NCBI RefSeq assembly: GCF_949298305.1
Contig: NZ_CASFWU010000010.1
Span: 1-64,000 of the forward strand
Reading direction: 5' to 3'
Length of the DNA stretch: 64,000 bases
Source of the DNA: an uncultured Bacteroides sp.
Lineage (GTDB): Bacteria; Bacteroidota; Bacteroidia; Bacteroidales; Bacteroidaceae
Part shown: in pieces, positions 1-8,279 of the stretch
Numbering within the stretch: the stretch's first letter is position 1
How the letters are laid out: each line of letters starts with the position of its first letter
Program-made: the position numbers and the translations under genes
The notes under the pieces: generated by a model
The model's input: only the letters and a program-made list of their open reading frames with translations
Databases searched by the model: none
Told to the model about the DNA's origin: nothing

Positions 1-144
1 ATATTATATATATATTATATAATATATAATATTACTTTTTCTTGCTACATCCCGAAAATCGATTTTTAGCTAACTGTAATTGTAATTGTAATTGCAATGC
101 TGTGATTGCAACTGCTTTTTGGGGCATGAACCTTTTTCCTGTCT

Positions 145-176
145 CAAATATAGTTTTGCAAATAAAACTAAACAAA
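145..176 (-). promoter_or_regulatory. Predicted leftward promoter
   Basis: Read on the minus strand, TTTG (176-173) is followed after 20 nt by TATATTTG (152-145), the Bacteroidota -33/-7 arrangement. It would drive transcription out of the left edge of the window, towards a gene that is not included. The predicted leader is AT-rich and contains three perfect TGTAAT units plus one variant (75-98, plus strand). Positions 1-396 hold no convincing coding region. Confidence 0.5.
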
Positions 177-318
177 AGCGCAGGAATGTGTATAAAAAGA
201 CCTCTCCATCGCCCTGCTTTTCAATGATTTAGATATTTTTAACACGAAAACTGTGTTATGTTAACAGATTTTCACAGGTTACGGATGCCTGTTTTATGGC
301 TTTTCGCTTTTTTGTACT

Positions 319-327
319 TATCTTTGC
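319..327 (+). promoter_or_regulatory. Predicted -7 element upstream of the 397 gene
   Basis: TATCTTTGC matches the Bacteroidota -7 consensus TAnnTTTGC. No good -33 TTTG is visible. Transcription would start near 334, leaving a leader of about 60 nt that contains the short repetitive stretch of GTGAG/GGTGA words at 350-378. Confidence 0.45.
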
Positions 328-396
328 TTTGGGAAGAGGGACGGATGTGAGCGGTTAGTGGTGAGTGGTGAGCGGTGAATTTAAATTTTATGTTCT

Positions 397-786
397 ATGT
401 ATGGAAGCAGTGACGAAGTGTATGTCGAGGCAATGACGGAGGACATCGGCCTGGCGGCCCGGATGCTGGCTCTGGGGGTGGAGACGGAGGTGCCGGAGTG
501 CGGGCTGTTCGAGCCTCTCAAGGTGCCCTTCAGGGACAAGTCGGGACGGCTGGACATCACGGACTGGTGGCTGAGGGTGTTTTCGCTGGGCAGCCTGGCA
601 GGATGCGACAAGACGGAGAACAGGCGGTGCCTGGAGCTGGTGGGCGCCTTGCCGGGTGGCTACAAAATCTCGTCCTGTCATTTCTGTGGTACGAAGGAGG
701 AATGCCTGGCGGCATTGCGGCATCCTGACTATGCGGAGCGCGTGAAGGATAGCATCCGCCACGACCTCTTCTGGATGGACGACTGA
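397..786 (+). CDS. Hypothetical protein, 129 aa
   Basis: I do not recognise a family. The product is small, acidic and soluble, with no signal peptide or membrane segment. It has a central GRLDITDWWLRVF stretch and three cysteines in the second half, including a CHFCG pair near residue 90 that could bind metal but has no partner pair. An ATG seven bases upstream (390) is out of frame. The next gene starts 90 bp downstream on the same strand, so the two may be co-transcribed. Codon use is GC-rich like the rest of the window, which supports real coding. The function is unknown. Confidence 0.6.
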   Translation: MYGSSDEVYVEAMTEDIGLAARMLALGVETEVPECGLFEPLKVPFRDKSGRLDITDWWLRVFSLGSLAGCDKTENRRCLELVGALPGGYKISSCHFCGTKEECLAALRHPDYAERVKDSIRHDLFWMDD

Positions 787-876
787 CGGGGCGTGGCGTG
801 GGTGTCCGGGCGGATGCTGTTGTCAAGAGAGTGAGGGGTGCCGATACTGAAAGTGGCCGGTCTGGCCTGAAGGAAA

Positions 877-1851
877 ATGAAAACAGGAAAGGATATGGAC
901 AAGAATGGCAAGGGGGCGGAGTTGCGCGTGGTTGCCACACGATATACGCGCGACATGTCGGTGGCCAACACGTACAGCAGGGAGGCGCGTGTGGGCTGCG
1001 CGGAGTTTCGTGTGGGGATGCGGATTGAGGTGGAATATATGGACTGCGGGGCGGTGGAGGTGCTGGCTTTCTCGGAGGAGAAGGTGGTGCTGCGGTGGGC
1101 CAACGAGGTGTATGAGGTGCCCCGGGGCGGAAGCGTGGAGTCGCCCGCTGTCCTGATGGACAATCCGTATCTGAGCGTCGACCAGGTGACGATGAGGTTC
1201 GGCTACGGGCAGCCGCCGGCCGGCAGTGCGGCCATCTTGATTGCGACCCGTGACGCGGAGGAGGACCTGACGGGCCGCAGCCACTGGTGGGGCGCCCCTG
1301 ACCTGCCGGAGGATTTGGTCTATCCCTGCGTGCCGGTGGACGACGGCGAGGGCGGGCACTACGACGAGCCGCTGACGTTTGTCTGCCAGATACGTTGCGC
1401 CGACCTGGCGCCGCTGGACGAGGAGAACCTGTTGCCCCACAGGGGGATGCTCTATTTCTTTGCCCCGCTGGATTATTTTCTGGGCGAACACGGCTCGCCG
1501 CTCGACCATCACGTGGCGCCGGTGGTGCTCTACACGGAGCGGGAAGAGGGGCTGGAGCCTTACGACCTGCATTGGGAGGACACGGGCGAGAGTGTTTTCC
1601 GTCCGGCGGAGGCGATGGACTTCCATCGGGTGGAGGAAGCCAGGGGAGACGGACACCGCCTGCTGGGCCGTCCCTATCAGGAGGAGGTGGAGGAGGCGCA
1701 TCGGGGCTGCTTGTCGCTGCTCCAGATTGACGAGGACGACCGCTGGGGCCTGCGCTTCTACGATTGCGGCATGTACTACTTCCTCCTCTCGGAGGACGAC
1801 CTCAGGGCACGCCGGTGGGACAGGGTGGAGGGGGCGCTGTTCTACTACTGA
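877..1851 (+). CDS. DUF1963 (YwqG-like) domain protein
   Basis: This 324-residue cytoplasmic protein has a C-terminal region resembling the DUF1963/YwqG family. It contains the family-style run GRSHWWGAPDLPEDLVYP (about residue 130), then LTFVCQIRCADLAPL and a short RGMLYFF strand, the typical order of this beta-rich domain. The first ~90 residues form a separate region, unusual for stand-alone YwqG proteins, and may be a small beta-barrel. The ATG at 877 follows AGGAAA, a plausible ribosome-binding site. The 3' end overlaps the convergent ATPase remnant by 7 bp. The biochemical role of DUF1963 is not established; I infer no pathway. Confidence 0.7.
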   Translation: MKTGKDMDKNGKGAELRVVATRYTRDMSVANTYSREARVGCAEFRVGMRIEVEYMDCGAVEVLAFSEEKVVLRWANEVYEVPRGGSVESPAVLMDNPYLSVDQVTMRFGYGQPPAGSAAILIATRDAEEDLTGRSHWWGAPDLPEDLVYPCVPVDDGEGGHYDEPLTFVCQIRCADLAPLDEENLLPHRGMLYFFAPLDYFLGEHGSPLDHHVAPVVLYTEREEGLEPYDLHWEDTGESVFRPAEAMDFHRVEEARGDGHRLLGRPYQEEVEEAHRGCLSLLQIDEDDRWGLRFYDCGMYYFLLSEDDLRARRWDRVEGALFYY

Positions 1852-2456
1852 CGGGGGCTCTTGAAGATGTTGGACAAGGCATAAAGCGGGATGATGTCAA
1901 TCCTGTCCAATTGGCCGAAGTTTTCCAGCGAGGTCCGGATGCCATAATCCAGTTGCTTGTCGGACATAAACTGGTACATGCTCTTCATGGAGCCGCTTGT
2001 GCCGGCCTTGACCTCTACGGGTACCGCCTTCATGTCCTTGGCAATTACGTAGTCGACTTCTGCCTGCGAGCCTCTGGATAGGTTCTGCCAGTAGTACAAG
2101 TCGTGCCTTTGGGTGGGTGGGCTGTATTTGAGCATCTCCAGTCCTGCCACCATTTCGGTCAGAGACCCTTTGTTTACCAGGTCGGAGGCTGTGCCGACAA
2201 GAATGAGCCTGGACATTTCGGATAGTCCGCCTGTGTTTTCCAACCCCAACAGGCGCAGCAGCAGACCGCTGTCCAGGAACAGGTATTTTACAAACTTATC
2301 GTTTGTCTCAGCTCCAAGAGGCACTCCATTGGCGGCGGTGTGTACGACGGGTTTGATGAGCCCGGCGTCTGTCAGTAACTCCAGTGCGGCCTTGACCTTC
2401 TCGCTGCGGTAGTTGCCTTGTACCTGGCTGAAGACGAATTTGCCGCCTGTCTGCAA
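1845..2456 (-). pseudogene. 5'-truncated AAA ATPase (DUF4143 C-terminal part)
   Basis: The reading frame encodes about 203 residues that match the C-terminal half of the AAA_14/DUF4143 ATPases common in Bacteroidales. It has a winged-helix-like segment (VKAALELLTDAGLIKPV) and the nuclease-like ending with EVDYVIAK...VPVEVKAG. Full-length members are near 380-400 residues with a Walker A and Walker B in the first half; both are absent here. No ATG opens the frame: the first usable codon is TTG at 2456, and a stop lies just upstream. The point where homology ends coincides with 33-bp tandem repeats (2462-2560). I read it as a remnant left after loss of the 5' half, not a functional gene. Confidence 0.75.
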
Positions 2457-2461
2457 GGCTG

Positions 2462-2560
2462 CTGTAAAAAGTCAGGGATAAAAACGCCTGTTTTCTGTAA
2501 AAAGTCAGGGATAAAAACATCTGTTTTTCGTGAAAAGTCAGGGATGGACGTGCCTTGCGC
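2462..2560. repeat. 33-bp tandem repeat, about 2.6 copies
   Basis: Two near-identical 33-bp units start at 2462 and 2495 (core AAAAAGTCAGGGATAAAAAC), and a third degenerate partial unit follows from 2528. They sit exactly where the missing 5' half of the DUF4143 ATPase should begin. Confidence 0.85.
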
Positions 2561-2652
2561 AGGGCTGAAGGAGGCACTTCGTGACGGACGGCCTGAAAAA
2601 CTTAGTTTTTCGTTTGTCTCTCCGCACACGTTTCATTACATTTGTGGACAAC

Positions 2653-2832
2653 TTGTGACAAGCTACGAGCTACCAGTATTAGCTACAGGCTACGAGCTAC
2701 GAGTAACGTGCTATGAGCTGCCAATGGGAGGCTATAAAAACTTTCCGAAGGCCGCAACGCATCGTACTCGCATCTTGTCATTCGTTCGTACATGGCTCAC
2801 ACTGGTAGCTCGTAGCTTGTAGCTCGTCACTC
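2653..2832. repeat. Palindromic GAGCTAC-family element
   Basis: An 18-bp perfect inverted repeat (2660-2677 and 2801-2818, core GCTACGAGCTACC) encloses 123 bp. The flanks repeat degenerate TACGAGC/GTAGCTC words. The same words and the same inverted layout recur at 8151-8279. The right arm ends 16 bp before the GH95 start codon, so the structure would lie in that gene's leader or promoter region. No gene is seen in 2457-2848. Confidence 0.8.
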
Positions 2833-2848
2833 GTAAAAAACAGATGAA

Positions 2849-5275
2849 ATGAAAAATACACTTTTGAGAAACATGGCACAGGGGCTGCTCCTGCTGGGAG
2901 GATGCCTGTGCGCAGGCGCGGTATCGGCGCAGAACGACAACCTGGTATTACACTACAACCGCCCGGCGGAGTACTTTGAGGAAGCGCTGGTGATAGGCAA
3001 CGGGACGATGGGGGCCATCGTCTACGGCGGTACGCAGCGCGACGTGCTCTCGCTCAACGACCTTACCCTCTGGACTGGCGAGCCCGACCGCGAGGTGACA
3101 TCGCCCGACGCCCATCGGGCCATCCCCGTCATTCGTGAGTTGCTGGACAACGAGGACTACCGCGGCGCCGACCGCGAGCAGCGCAGGGTGCAGGGACACT
3201 ACAGCGAGAATTATCAGCCCCTGGGGCAGCTGACCGTCACCTACCTGGACGAGCCTGCCGAAATCAGCGCCTACCGCCGCACGCTGGACATAGGCAACGC
3301 CACCGCGCGGACGGAGTACTTGCGGGGAGGGAAGCGGCAGGCGAGCGACTACTTTGCCTCGGCGCCCGACTCGGTCATCGTGCTCCGCCTGAAGTCCGAC
3401 GCCGTACAGGGCTTGCAGGCCGTGCTGACCTTCACCTCGCAACTGCCCCACGCCACGACGGCCAGCGGCAACGAGATTGCGGCCGAGGGCTATGCCGCCT
3501 ACCACTCTTACCCCGTTTACCTGGACGACGTCAAGGAGAAGCACCTGTACGACCCCGAGCGGGGCACGCGCTTCCGTACGCTGGTCAGGGTGCTGACGCA
3601 GGGAGGCAGTGTGAAGAGCTTCCCTTCGGGCGAACTGAAGATTGAGGGCGCAAGCGAGGCGCTGGTGCTGGTGGCCAACGTGACCAGCTTCAACGGCTTC
3701 GACAAAGACCCCGCCCGCGAGGGACGCGACTACCGCAGCCTGGTGGAGCGGCGCATGGAGCGCGCGGCCGCCAAGACGTACGACCAGCTGAGGGAGGCGC
3801 ACGTGGCCGACTACAAACGCCTCTTCGACCGCGTGAAGCTGGACCTGGGGCGGACGGCACCCGAGATTGCGGCCCTGCCCACCGACGAACAGCTGAAACT
3901 CTATACCGACCGGCAGCAGACCAATCCCGAGCTGGAGGCGCTCTACTTCCAGTTCGGCCGCTACCTGCTCATCTCCTGCTCGCGCACGCCAGGCGTGCCC
4001 GCCAACCTGCAAGGCCTGTGGAACGAACGCCTGCTGCCGCCCTGGAGCTGCAACTACACCAGCAACATCAACCTGGAGGAAAACTACTGGGCGGCCGAGA
4101 CGGCCAACCTGAGCGAGCTGCACCAGCCGTTGATGGATTTCATCGCCAACCTGAGCCGCACAGGCGGGGAGACGGCCAAGGCTTACTATGGCGTGGACAA
4201 GGGCTGGTGCCTGGGACAGAACACCGACATCTGGGCCATGACCTGCCCCGTGGGACTGAACGGCGGCGACCCCTCGTGGGCCTGCTGGACGATGGGCGGC
4301 GCGTGGCTGTCCACCCACATCTGGGAGCGCTACCTGTTTACCCTCGACAAGGATTTCCTCAGGCGGTATTACCCCGTGCTGAAGGGGGCGGCCGAGTTCT
4401 GCCTCGGCTGGCTGGTGGAGAAGGACGGCTGGCTGATGACCTCGCCCGGCACCTCGCCCGAGAATAAGTTCGTCACTCCCGACGGCTATGTGGGCGCCAC
4501 TTCCTACGGGTGTACGGCCGACCTCGCCATGACGCGCGAATGCCTGATGGACGCCGCCAAGGCGGCCGAGGTGCTGAAAGTGGACAAGGACTTCCGCAAG
4601 CAGGTGGACAAGACGCTGGCGCGCCTGCTGCCCTACCGTGTGGGGGCCGACGGCAACCTGCAGGAGTGGTTTCACGACTGGAAGGACGAAGACCCGCAGC
4701 ACCGCCACCAGTCGCACCTCTTCGGCCTCTATCCGGGCCATCACCTCTCTGTGGCGGCTACGCCCGACCTGGCCAAGGCCTGCGCCCGCACGCTCGAAAT
4801 CAAGGGCGACAACACGACGGGGTGGAGCACGGGCTGGCGCGTCAACCTCTATGCCCGCCTGCTCGACGGCAAGAACGCCTACCACATCTACCGCCGCCTG
4901 CTGCGCCTGGTGACGCCCGACGGATATAAGGGCAAGGACGCCCGCCGCGGCGGAGGCACCTATCCCAACCTGCTGGACGCGCACGCTCCCTTCCAGATAG
5001 ATGGCAACTTCGGAGGCTGTGCGGGCGTCATCGAGATGCTGATGCAGTCGTCCGAAAGCACCATCAGCCTGCTGCCCGCCCTGCCCGCAGAGTGGAAGGA
5101 CGGCCACGTGGAGGGCATCTGCGCCCGCGGAGGCTTTGTGGTGGACATGGCGTGGAAGGACGGCCGGGTGGTTTCCCTCCGCGTCACTTCGCGCAAGGGC
5201 GGAAAGACACAGCTGCGCTTCAACGGACAGAAGAAAACCGTCAGCCTGAAGGCGGGCGAGAGCTGGGAGTTGTAA
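2849..5275 (+). CDS. Glycoside hydrolase family 95 (alpha-L-fucosidase / alpha-L-galactosidase)
   Basis: This exported 808-residue enzyme would hydrolyse terminal alpha-linked L-fucose (or L-galactose) from host or plant glycans in the periplasm or at the outer membrane. A signal peptide of about 27 residues ends at VSA-QN. The family N-terminal motif GNGTMGAIVYGG follows, then the (alpha/alpha)6 barrel. Residues equivalent to the GH95 catalytic set are visible: N406 and N408 in YTSNINLEENYW, E538 in TSPGTSPEN, and D718 in QIDGNFGG. Length is normal for a single-domain GH95. The start ATG at 2849 follows an out-of-frame ATG (2844) that stops after two codons. It stands alone, with no SusC/D or regulator beside it. 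Family assignment is firm; the exact sugar preference is not. Confidence 0.93.
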   Translation: MKNTLLRNMAQGLLLLGGCLCAGAVSAQNDNLVLHYNRPAEYFEEALVIGNGTMGAIVYGGTQRDVLSLNDLTLWTGEPDREVTSPDAHRAIPVIRELLDNEDYRGADREQRRVQGHYSENYQPLGQLTVTYLDEPAEISAYRRTLDIGNATARTEYLRGGKRQASDYFASAPDSVIVLRLKSDAVQGLQAVLTFTSQLPHATTASGNEIAAEGYAAYHSYPVYLDDVKEKHLYDPERGTRFRTLVRVLTQGGSVKSFPSGELKIEGASEALVLVANVTSFNGFDKDPAREGRDYRSLVERRMERAAAKTYDQLREAHVADYKRLFDRVKLDLGRTAPEIAALPTDEQLKLYTDRQQTNPELEALYFQFGRYLLISCSRTPGVPANLQGLWNERLLPPWSCNYTSNINLEENYWAAETANLSELHQPLMDFIANLSRTGGETAKAYYGVDKGWCLGQNTDIWAMTCPVGLNGGDPSWACWTMGGAWLSTHIWERYLFTLDKDFLRRYYPVLKGAAEFCLGWLVEKDGWLMTSPGTSPENKFVTPDGYVGATSYGCTADLAMTRECLMDAAKAAEVLKVDKDFRKQVDKTLARLLPYRVGADGNLQEWFHDWKDEDPQHRHQSHLFGLYPGHHLSVAATPDLAKACARTLEIKGDNTTGWSTGWRVNLYARLLDGKNAYHIYRRLLRLVTPDGYKGKDARRGGGTYPNLLDAHAPFQIDGNFGGCAGVIEMLMQSSESTISLLPALPAEWKDGHVEGICARGGFVVDMAWKDGRVVSLRVTSRKGGKTQLRFNGQKKTVSLKAGESWEL

Positions 5276-5299
5276 GCGGACGGCGGAGTGTGTGGAAAA

Positions 5300-5382
5300 T
5301 TCACCACAGATTGCACCGATTGGCACAGATTGTTTAAAACAAGGATAATCAGAAAAAAGTAACCTGTGTAATCTGTGGTGAA
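5300..5382. repeat. Palindromic CACCACAGATT-family element
   Basis: Perfect 13-bp arms TTCACCACAGATT (5300-5312) and AATCTGTGGTGAA (5370-5382) lie 25 bp after the GH95 stop, so the hairpin could help end that transcript. Related elements lie at 5532-5628, 39657-39728 and 46500-46582. Confidence 0.8.
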
Positions 5383-5531
5383 AGTATAATCGTAGGGTAG
5401 GAAGCGAGGGGAAAAGAAGGTGGCCAACCTGCCGGGCATAGGTGTGGCGGCCGGGCGACATGCCCGAAGCGGTTTCTGGGTTTTGAGGGTTCTGAAATCA
5501 GAAATCGAGTGAGTGTCGGGGGACTTTTTTA

Positions 5532-5628
5532 ACCACAGATGGCACAGATAGGACTTGATAATCGCAGATGGATGTGGCAAGATGCCATAAAGCTGTGATA
5601 ATCTGTAGTATCTGTGTCATCTGTGTGC
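5532..5628. repeat. Second CACCACAGATT-family palindrome
   Basis: Arms at 5532-5550 (contains CCACAGATGGCACAGATA) and 5610-5628 (contains TATCTGTGTCATCTGTG) pair with few mismatches. It sits between GH95 and the 3' end of the ygiQ-like gene. The rest of 5383-5531 shows nothing recognisable. Confidence 0.7.
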
Positions 5629-5662
5629 CATATTCATTTGATTGGAATCCCAAACTCTGAAA

Positions 5663-7477
5663 TCATCCCCCTCTTCTTCCATACAGCTTGTCTATCAGGT
5701 CGGCCCGTCCGATGCGGCGCAGCTCGTTGATGATGTTGCGGCGCTCTTCGGGTTTGTACCAGAAGAAGAACTGGCGTTGGGCCAGCTTCTCGCGTTGCGT
5801 CTTGGCGCTGAACACAGGTTCGAGCGTGTAGGGGTGATAGCCTGTGTACCAGGCTTCGGTGCTGACGGTCATGGGTGTGGGCGTGAAGTCCTGCACCTGC
5901 TCCAGGTGGAAGTCGAGCCGCTTGGTGATGACAGCCAGCTCGGCCATGTCCTCTTCGTGGCAGCCGGGGTGGCTGGAGATGAAGTAGGGGATGAGCTGCT
6001 GGCGCAGACCTTCTTCCTGGTTGATGCGGTCGAAGATTTTCTTGAACGTCTCAAACTGGGCGAAGGGCGGCTTGCGCATGACGTTGAGCACGCGCGGGCT
6101 GGTGTGTTCGGGTGCCACCTTCAGCCGTCCGCTGACGTGGCGGGTGATGAGTTCGCGGGTGTACTCGCGGGTGCTTTGGTTCACCTTGGGGTCTTTGCTC
6201 TCGTGGAGCAGGAGGTCATAGCGCACGCCGCTGCCTATGAATGACTTCTTGATGCCCGGCAGGGCGTCTACGGCGTGGTAGATGTCGAGCAGGGGGCGAT
6301 GGTCGGTGTTCAGGTTGGGGCACACCTTGGGGTAGATGCACGAGGGGCGCTTGCACTTTTTGCACAACTCCAGGTTGGTGCCCTGCATGCGGTACATGTT
6401 GGCGCTGGGGCCGCCCAAATCGCTCAGGTAGCCTTTGAAGTCGGGCAGCTTCGTGACGGCCTCCACCTCGCGCAGGATGCTCTCCTTGCTGCGGCTCACG
6501 ATGAACTTGCCTTGATGGGCGGAGATGGTGCAGAAAGCGCACCCACCGAAGCATCCGCGGTGGATGTTGATGGAGTGCTTGATCATGTCGTAGGCGGGGA
6601 TGCGCTTGCCCTTGTACTTGGGATGGGGCAGGCGCGTGTAGGGCAGGTCGAACGAGTGGTCGAGCTCCTCGGTGGTGAGGGGCGGATAGGGCGGGTTGAC
6701 CACCACCACTTGCTTGCCCACCGCCTGCACGATGCGCGAGGCGGCGTACTTGTTGCTCTCCTCCTCGATGTGGCGGAAGTTGGCGGCCTCCTTCTTCTTG
6801 TCCTTCAGGCATTCTTCGTGCGGGTAGAGGGTGATGTCTCCCTCCCGGGGGCTGACTTCGCGGGCAAGGTAGGCTATCTGGGGGACGTCCTCCACGTGGA
6901 GGCCTTCCTTCATGCGTCGGGCCAGCTCGACGACGGGCTTCTCGCCCATGCCATAGATGAGCAGGTCGGCACCGCTGTCCAGCAGGATGCTGGGGCGCAC
7001 GCGGTCCTGCCAGTAGTCGTAGTGGGTGAGGCGGCGCATGCTGGCCTCGATGCCTCCCAGAAAGACGGGCACATCGGGGAAGAGCCTCTTCAGTATCTGG
7101 GTGTAGACAATGGAGGGGTATTCGGGGCGCATGTCGGGGCGTGCGTCGGGTGTGTAGGCGTCGTCGCTGCGCAGACGCTTGTTGGCGGTGTACTTGTTCA
7201 CCATGGAGTCCATGCAGCCGGCCGATACGCCAAAGAACAGGCGGGGACGGCCCAGTTTCTTGAAGTCGCGCAGGTCGTCGCGCCAGTTGGGTTGGGGTAC
7301 CAGGGCCACACGAAGCCCCTCAGCCTCAAGGATGCGGCCAATGACAGCGGCGCCGAACGAGGGATGGTCCACGTAGGCGTCGCCGCTGAAGATAATGACA
7401 TCCAGTTCGTCCCACCCACGAAGTTCCACTTCTTTTTTGGTGGTGGGCAACCAGTCGGTCAGTCGGTATTCTCTCAT
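5663..7477 (-). CDS. YgiQ-family radical SAM protein
   Basis: This large radical SAM protein of the UPF0313/YgiQ family is about 604 aa. An N-terminal cobalamin-binding-like domain (DVIIFSGDAYVDHPSFGAA) comes before the radical SAM core, whose [4Fe-4S] ligands are C312, C316 and C319 in HRGCFGGCAFC (numbered from the TTG at 7486). The conserved FFGVSAGCMDSMVN and FIGSGVRYDLL motifs are present, as is the C-terminal region with four clustered cysteines (CKKCKRPSCIYPKVC). I place the start at ATG 7477 because the upstream alternative is a TTG. It is the last gene of a three-gene minus-strand operon, 33 bp after the TusA-like gene. The substrate of this family is not known. Confidence 0.93.
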   Translation of the reverse strand: MREYRLTDWLPTTKKEVELRGWDELDVIIFSGDAYVDHPSFGAAVIGRILEAEGLRVALVPQPNWRDDLRDFKKLGRPRLFFGVSAGCMDSMVNKYTANKRLRSDDAYTPDARPDMRPEYPSIVYTQILKRLFPDVPVFLGGIEASMRRLTHYDYWQDRVRPSILLDSGADLLIYGMGEKPVVELARRMKEGLHVEDVPQIAYLAREVSPREGDITLYPHEECLKDKKKEAANFRHIEEESNKYAASRIVQAVGKQVVVVNPPYPPLTTEELDHSFDLPYTRLPHPKYKGKRIPAYDMIKHSINIHRGCFGGCAFCTISAHQGKFIVSRSKESILREVEAVTKLPDFKGYLSDLGGPSANMYRMQGTNLELCKKCKRPSCIYPKVCPNLNTDHRPLLDIYHAVDALPGIKKSFIGSGVRYDLLLHESKDPKVNQSTREYTRELITRHVSGRLKVAPEHTSPRVLNVMRKPPFAQFETFKKIFDRINQEEGLRQQLIPYFISSHPGCHEEDMAELAVITKRLDFHLEQVQDFTPTPMTVSTEAWYTGYHPYTLEPVFSAKTQREKLAQRQFFFWYKPEERRNIINELRRIGRADLIDKLYGRRGG

Positions 7478-7510
7478 GGGTGGCAAAAGCAGGGTTGGAT
7501 TGGACTGGAT

Positions 7511-7723
7511 TTATTTGGTAAATTGCACGGACATCCGCTGCCCGTCGTAGATTTCGCGGAAGCCTATCTGCTGTTCGGCCAGGTATTCTTTCAGGTCGTT
7601 GAAGGCTTCGGGGCTGTCCATGACGATTTCCAGCTTCTCACCCTGAGCCGCTTCGCACAAGGCTTTGACGGCAGGGATGAGCGGGCTGTAACGCTTCTGT
7701 CCGCAGGTGTCGATAGTTTTCAT
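7511..7723 (-). CDS. TusA-like sulfurtransferase-fold protein lacking the catalytic cysteine
   Basis: The 70-residue product has the size and layout of TusA/SirA proteins: a beta strand, an IDTCGQKRYSPLI loop, a helix, and a GEKLEIVMD strand. TusA normally carries its sulfur-relay cysteine in a C-P-x-P motif. Here the equivalent residues are R-Y-S-P, and the only nearby cysteine lies four positions earlier (C7). I chose ATG 7723 because it gives the family length, follows AAAGAG, and avoids overlap with the upstream gene; a longer frame starts at 7771. It lies 8 bp after the 105-aa gene and 33 bp before ygiQ. A classical sulfur-transfer role is doubtful. Confidence 0.75.
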   Translation of the reverse strand: MKTIDTCGQKRYSPLIPAVKALCEAAQGEKLEIVMDSPEAFNDLKEYLAEQQIGFREIYDGQRMSVQFTK

Positions 7724-7731
7724 TCTCTTTC

Positions 7732-8049
7732 TTATTCTTCCTCTTCGAGGGGTTCCTGTTGGGAAAGCCATTGCAGATAGAGACGGATGAGCTGCTGCAA
7801 TCCGAAGGCTTTCATGTTGTTGTGGTAGATGACGTCGATGCAGAGGTCGAGCAGGTCTTTGCTGTCTTCCTCCTGGGCGGCAATCAGCGAGCGGATGTTC
7901 AGCTTCAGTTTGTCGAGCACCGTCTCGTCCACAATGCCGTTGCTGTCAATGAGATGGCGGAAAAGTCCATACTTCTCAATCGTTGCCAGATTTTCTTCCG
8001 AAATCTCCATGGTGCGGGTGCCGCTGGGGTTTGCTTGTATAGTGTACAT
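7732..8049 (-). CDS. Hypothetical protein, 105 aa, first gene of operon
   Basis: I do not recognise a named family. The product is small, acidic and predicted mostly helical, with no signal or membrane segment. The sequence VDETVLDKLKLNIRSLIAAQEEDSKDLLDLCIDVIYHNN suggests a helical bundle when read in pieces, and the tail is highly acidic (EPLEEEE). It leads the operon with the TusA-like protein and YgiQ, so its role may be linked to them. A -7 element lies about 50 bp upstream (8099-8106). Confidence 0.7.
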   Translation of the reverse strand: MYTIQANPSGTRTMEISEENLATIEKYGLFRHLIDSNGIVDETVLDKLKLNIRSLIAAQEEDSKDLLDLCIDVIYHNNMKAFGLQQLIRLYLQWLSQQEPLEEEE

Positions 8050-8098
8050 GAGTCAATAATTTTGCGGTTAATGATTAATGTTTCTTTTTCTGTTGGAA

Positions 8099-8106
8099 CA
8101 AAGATA
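8099..8106 (-). promoter_or_regulatory. Predicted -7 element for the ygiQ operon
   Basis: The minus strand reads TATCTTTG, matching TAnnTTTG. The -33 site is weak. Transcription would begin near 8092, about 43 nt before the start codon of the 105-aa gene. Confidence 0.5.
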
Positions 8107-8150
8107 ACTTTTTCGTCAGAGAATGCACAGCGTTTGGCAAAGTTTTTTTT

Positions 8151-8279
8151 AGTGATGAGCTACGAGCTACAAGCTACGATTTACGAGCTACGAGCTACGG
8201 GCTACGAGCTACAAGCTACGATTTACGAGCTACGTGTTGGACAGAAGTAGTATTCACTTGTAGCTCATAGCTCATCACT
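8151..8279. repeat. GAGCTAC heptamer array inside an inverted repeat
   Basis: Eleven consecutive 7-bp units (GAGCTAC with variants AAGCTAC, GATTTAC, GGGCTAC) run from 8157 to 8233. The order of variants repeats, showing a 42-bp higher-order unit. The array is enclosed by 23-bp arms (8151-8173 and 8257-8279) that pair with one mismatch, so the whole element can fold into a long hairpin. Its right arm includes the stop codon of the 973-aa gene (8275-8277). Related to 2653-2832. Confidence 0.85.

Noticed and set aside
42..227. Short plus-strand frame with CNCNCN repeat
   Set aside because: It is produced by the TGTAAT microsatellite and lies over a likely leftward promoter.
2948..5461. 837-codon open frame antisense to the GH95 gene
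   Set aside because: It is a by-product of GC-rich codon use on the opposite strand; the translation is compositionally odd (His/Val/Ala/Gly-rich) and matches no family, while the plus strand encodes all GH95 motifs.
7759..8250. 163-codon plus-strand frame ending in repeated YELxAT peptides
   Set aside because: It is antisense to the 105-aa gene and its repeated end is the GAGCTAC array.
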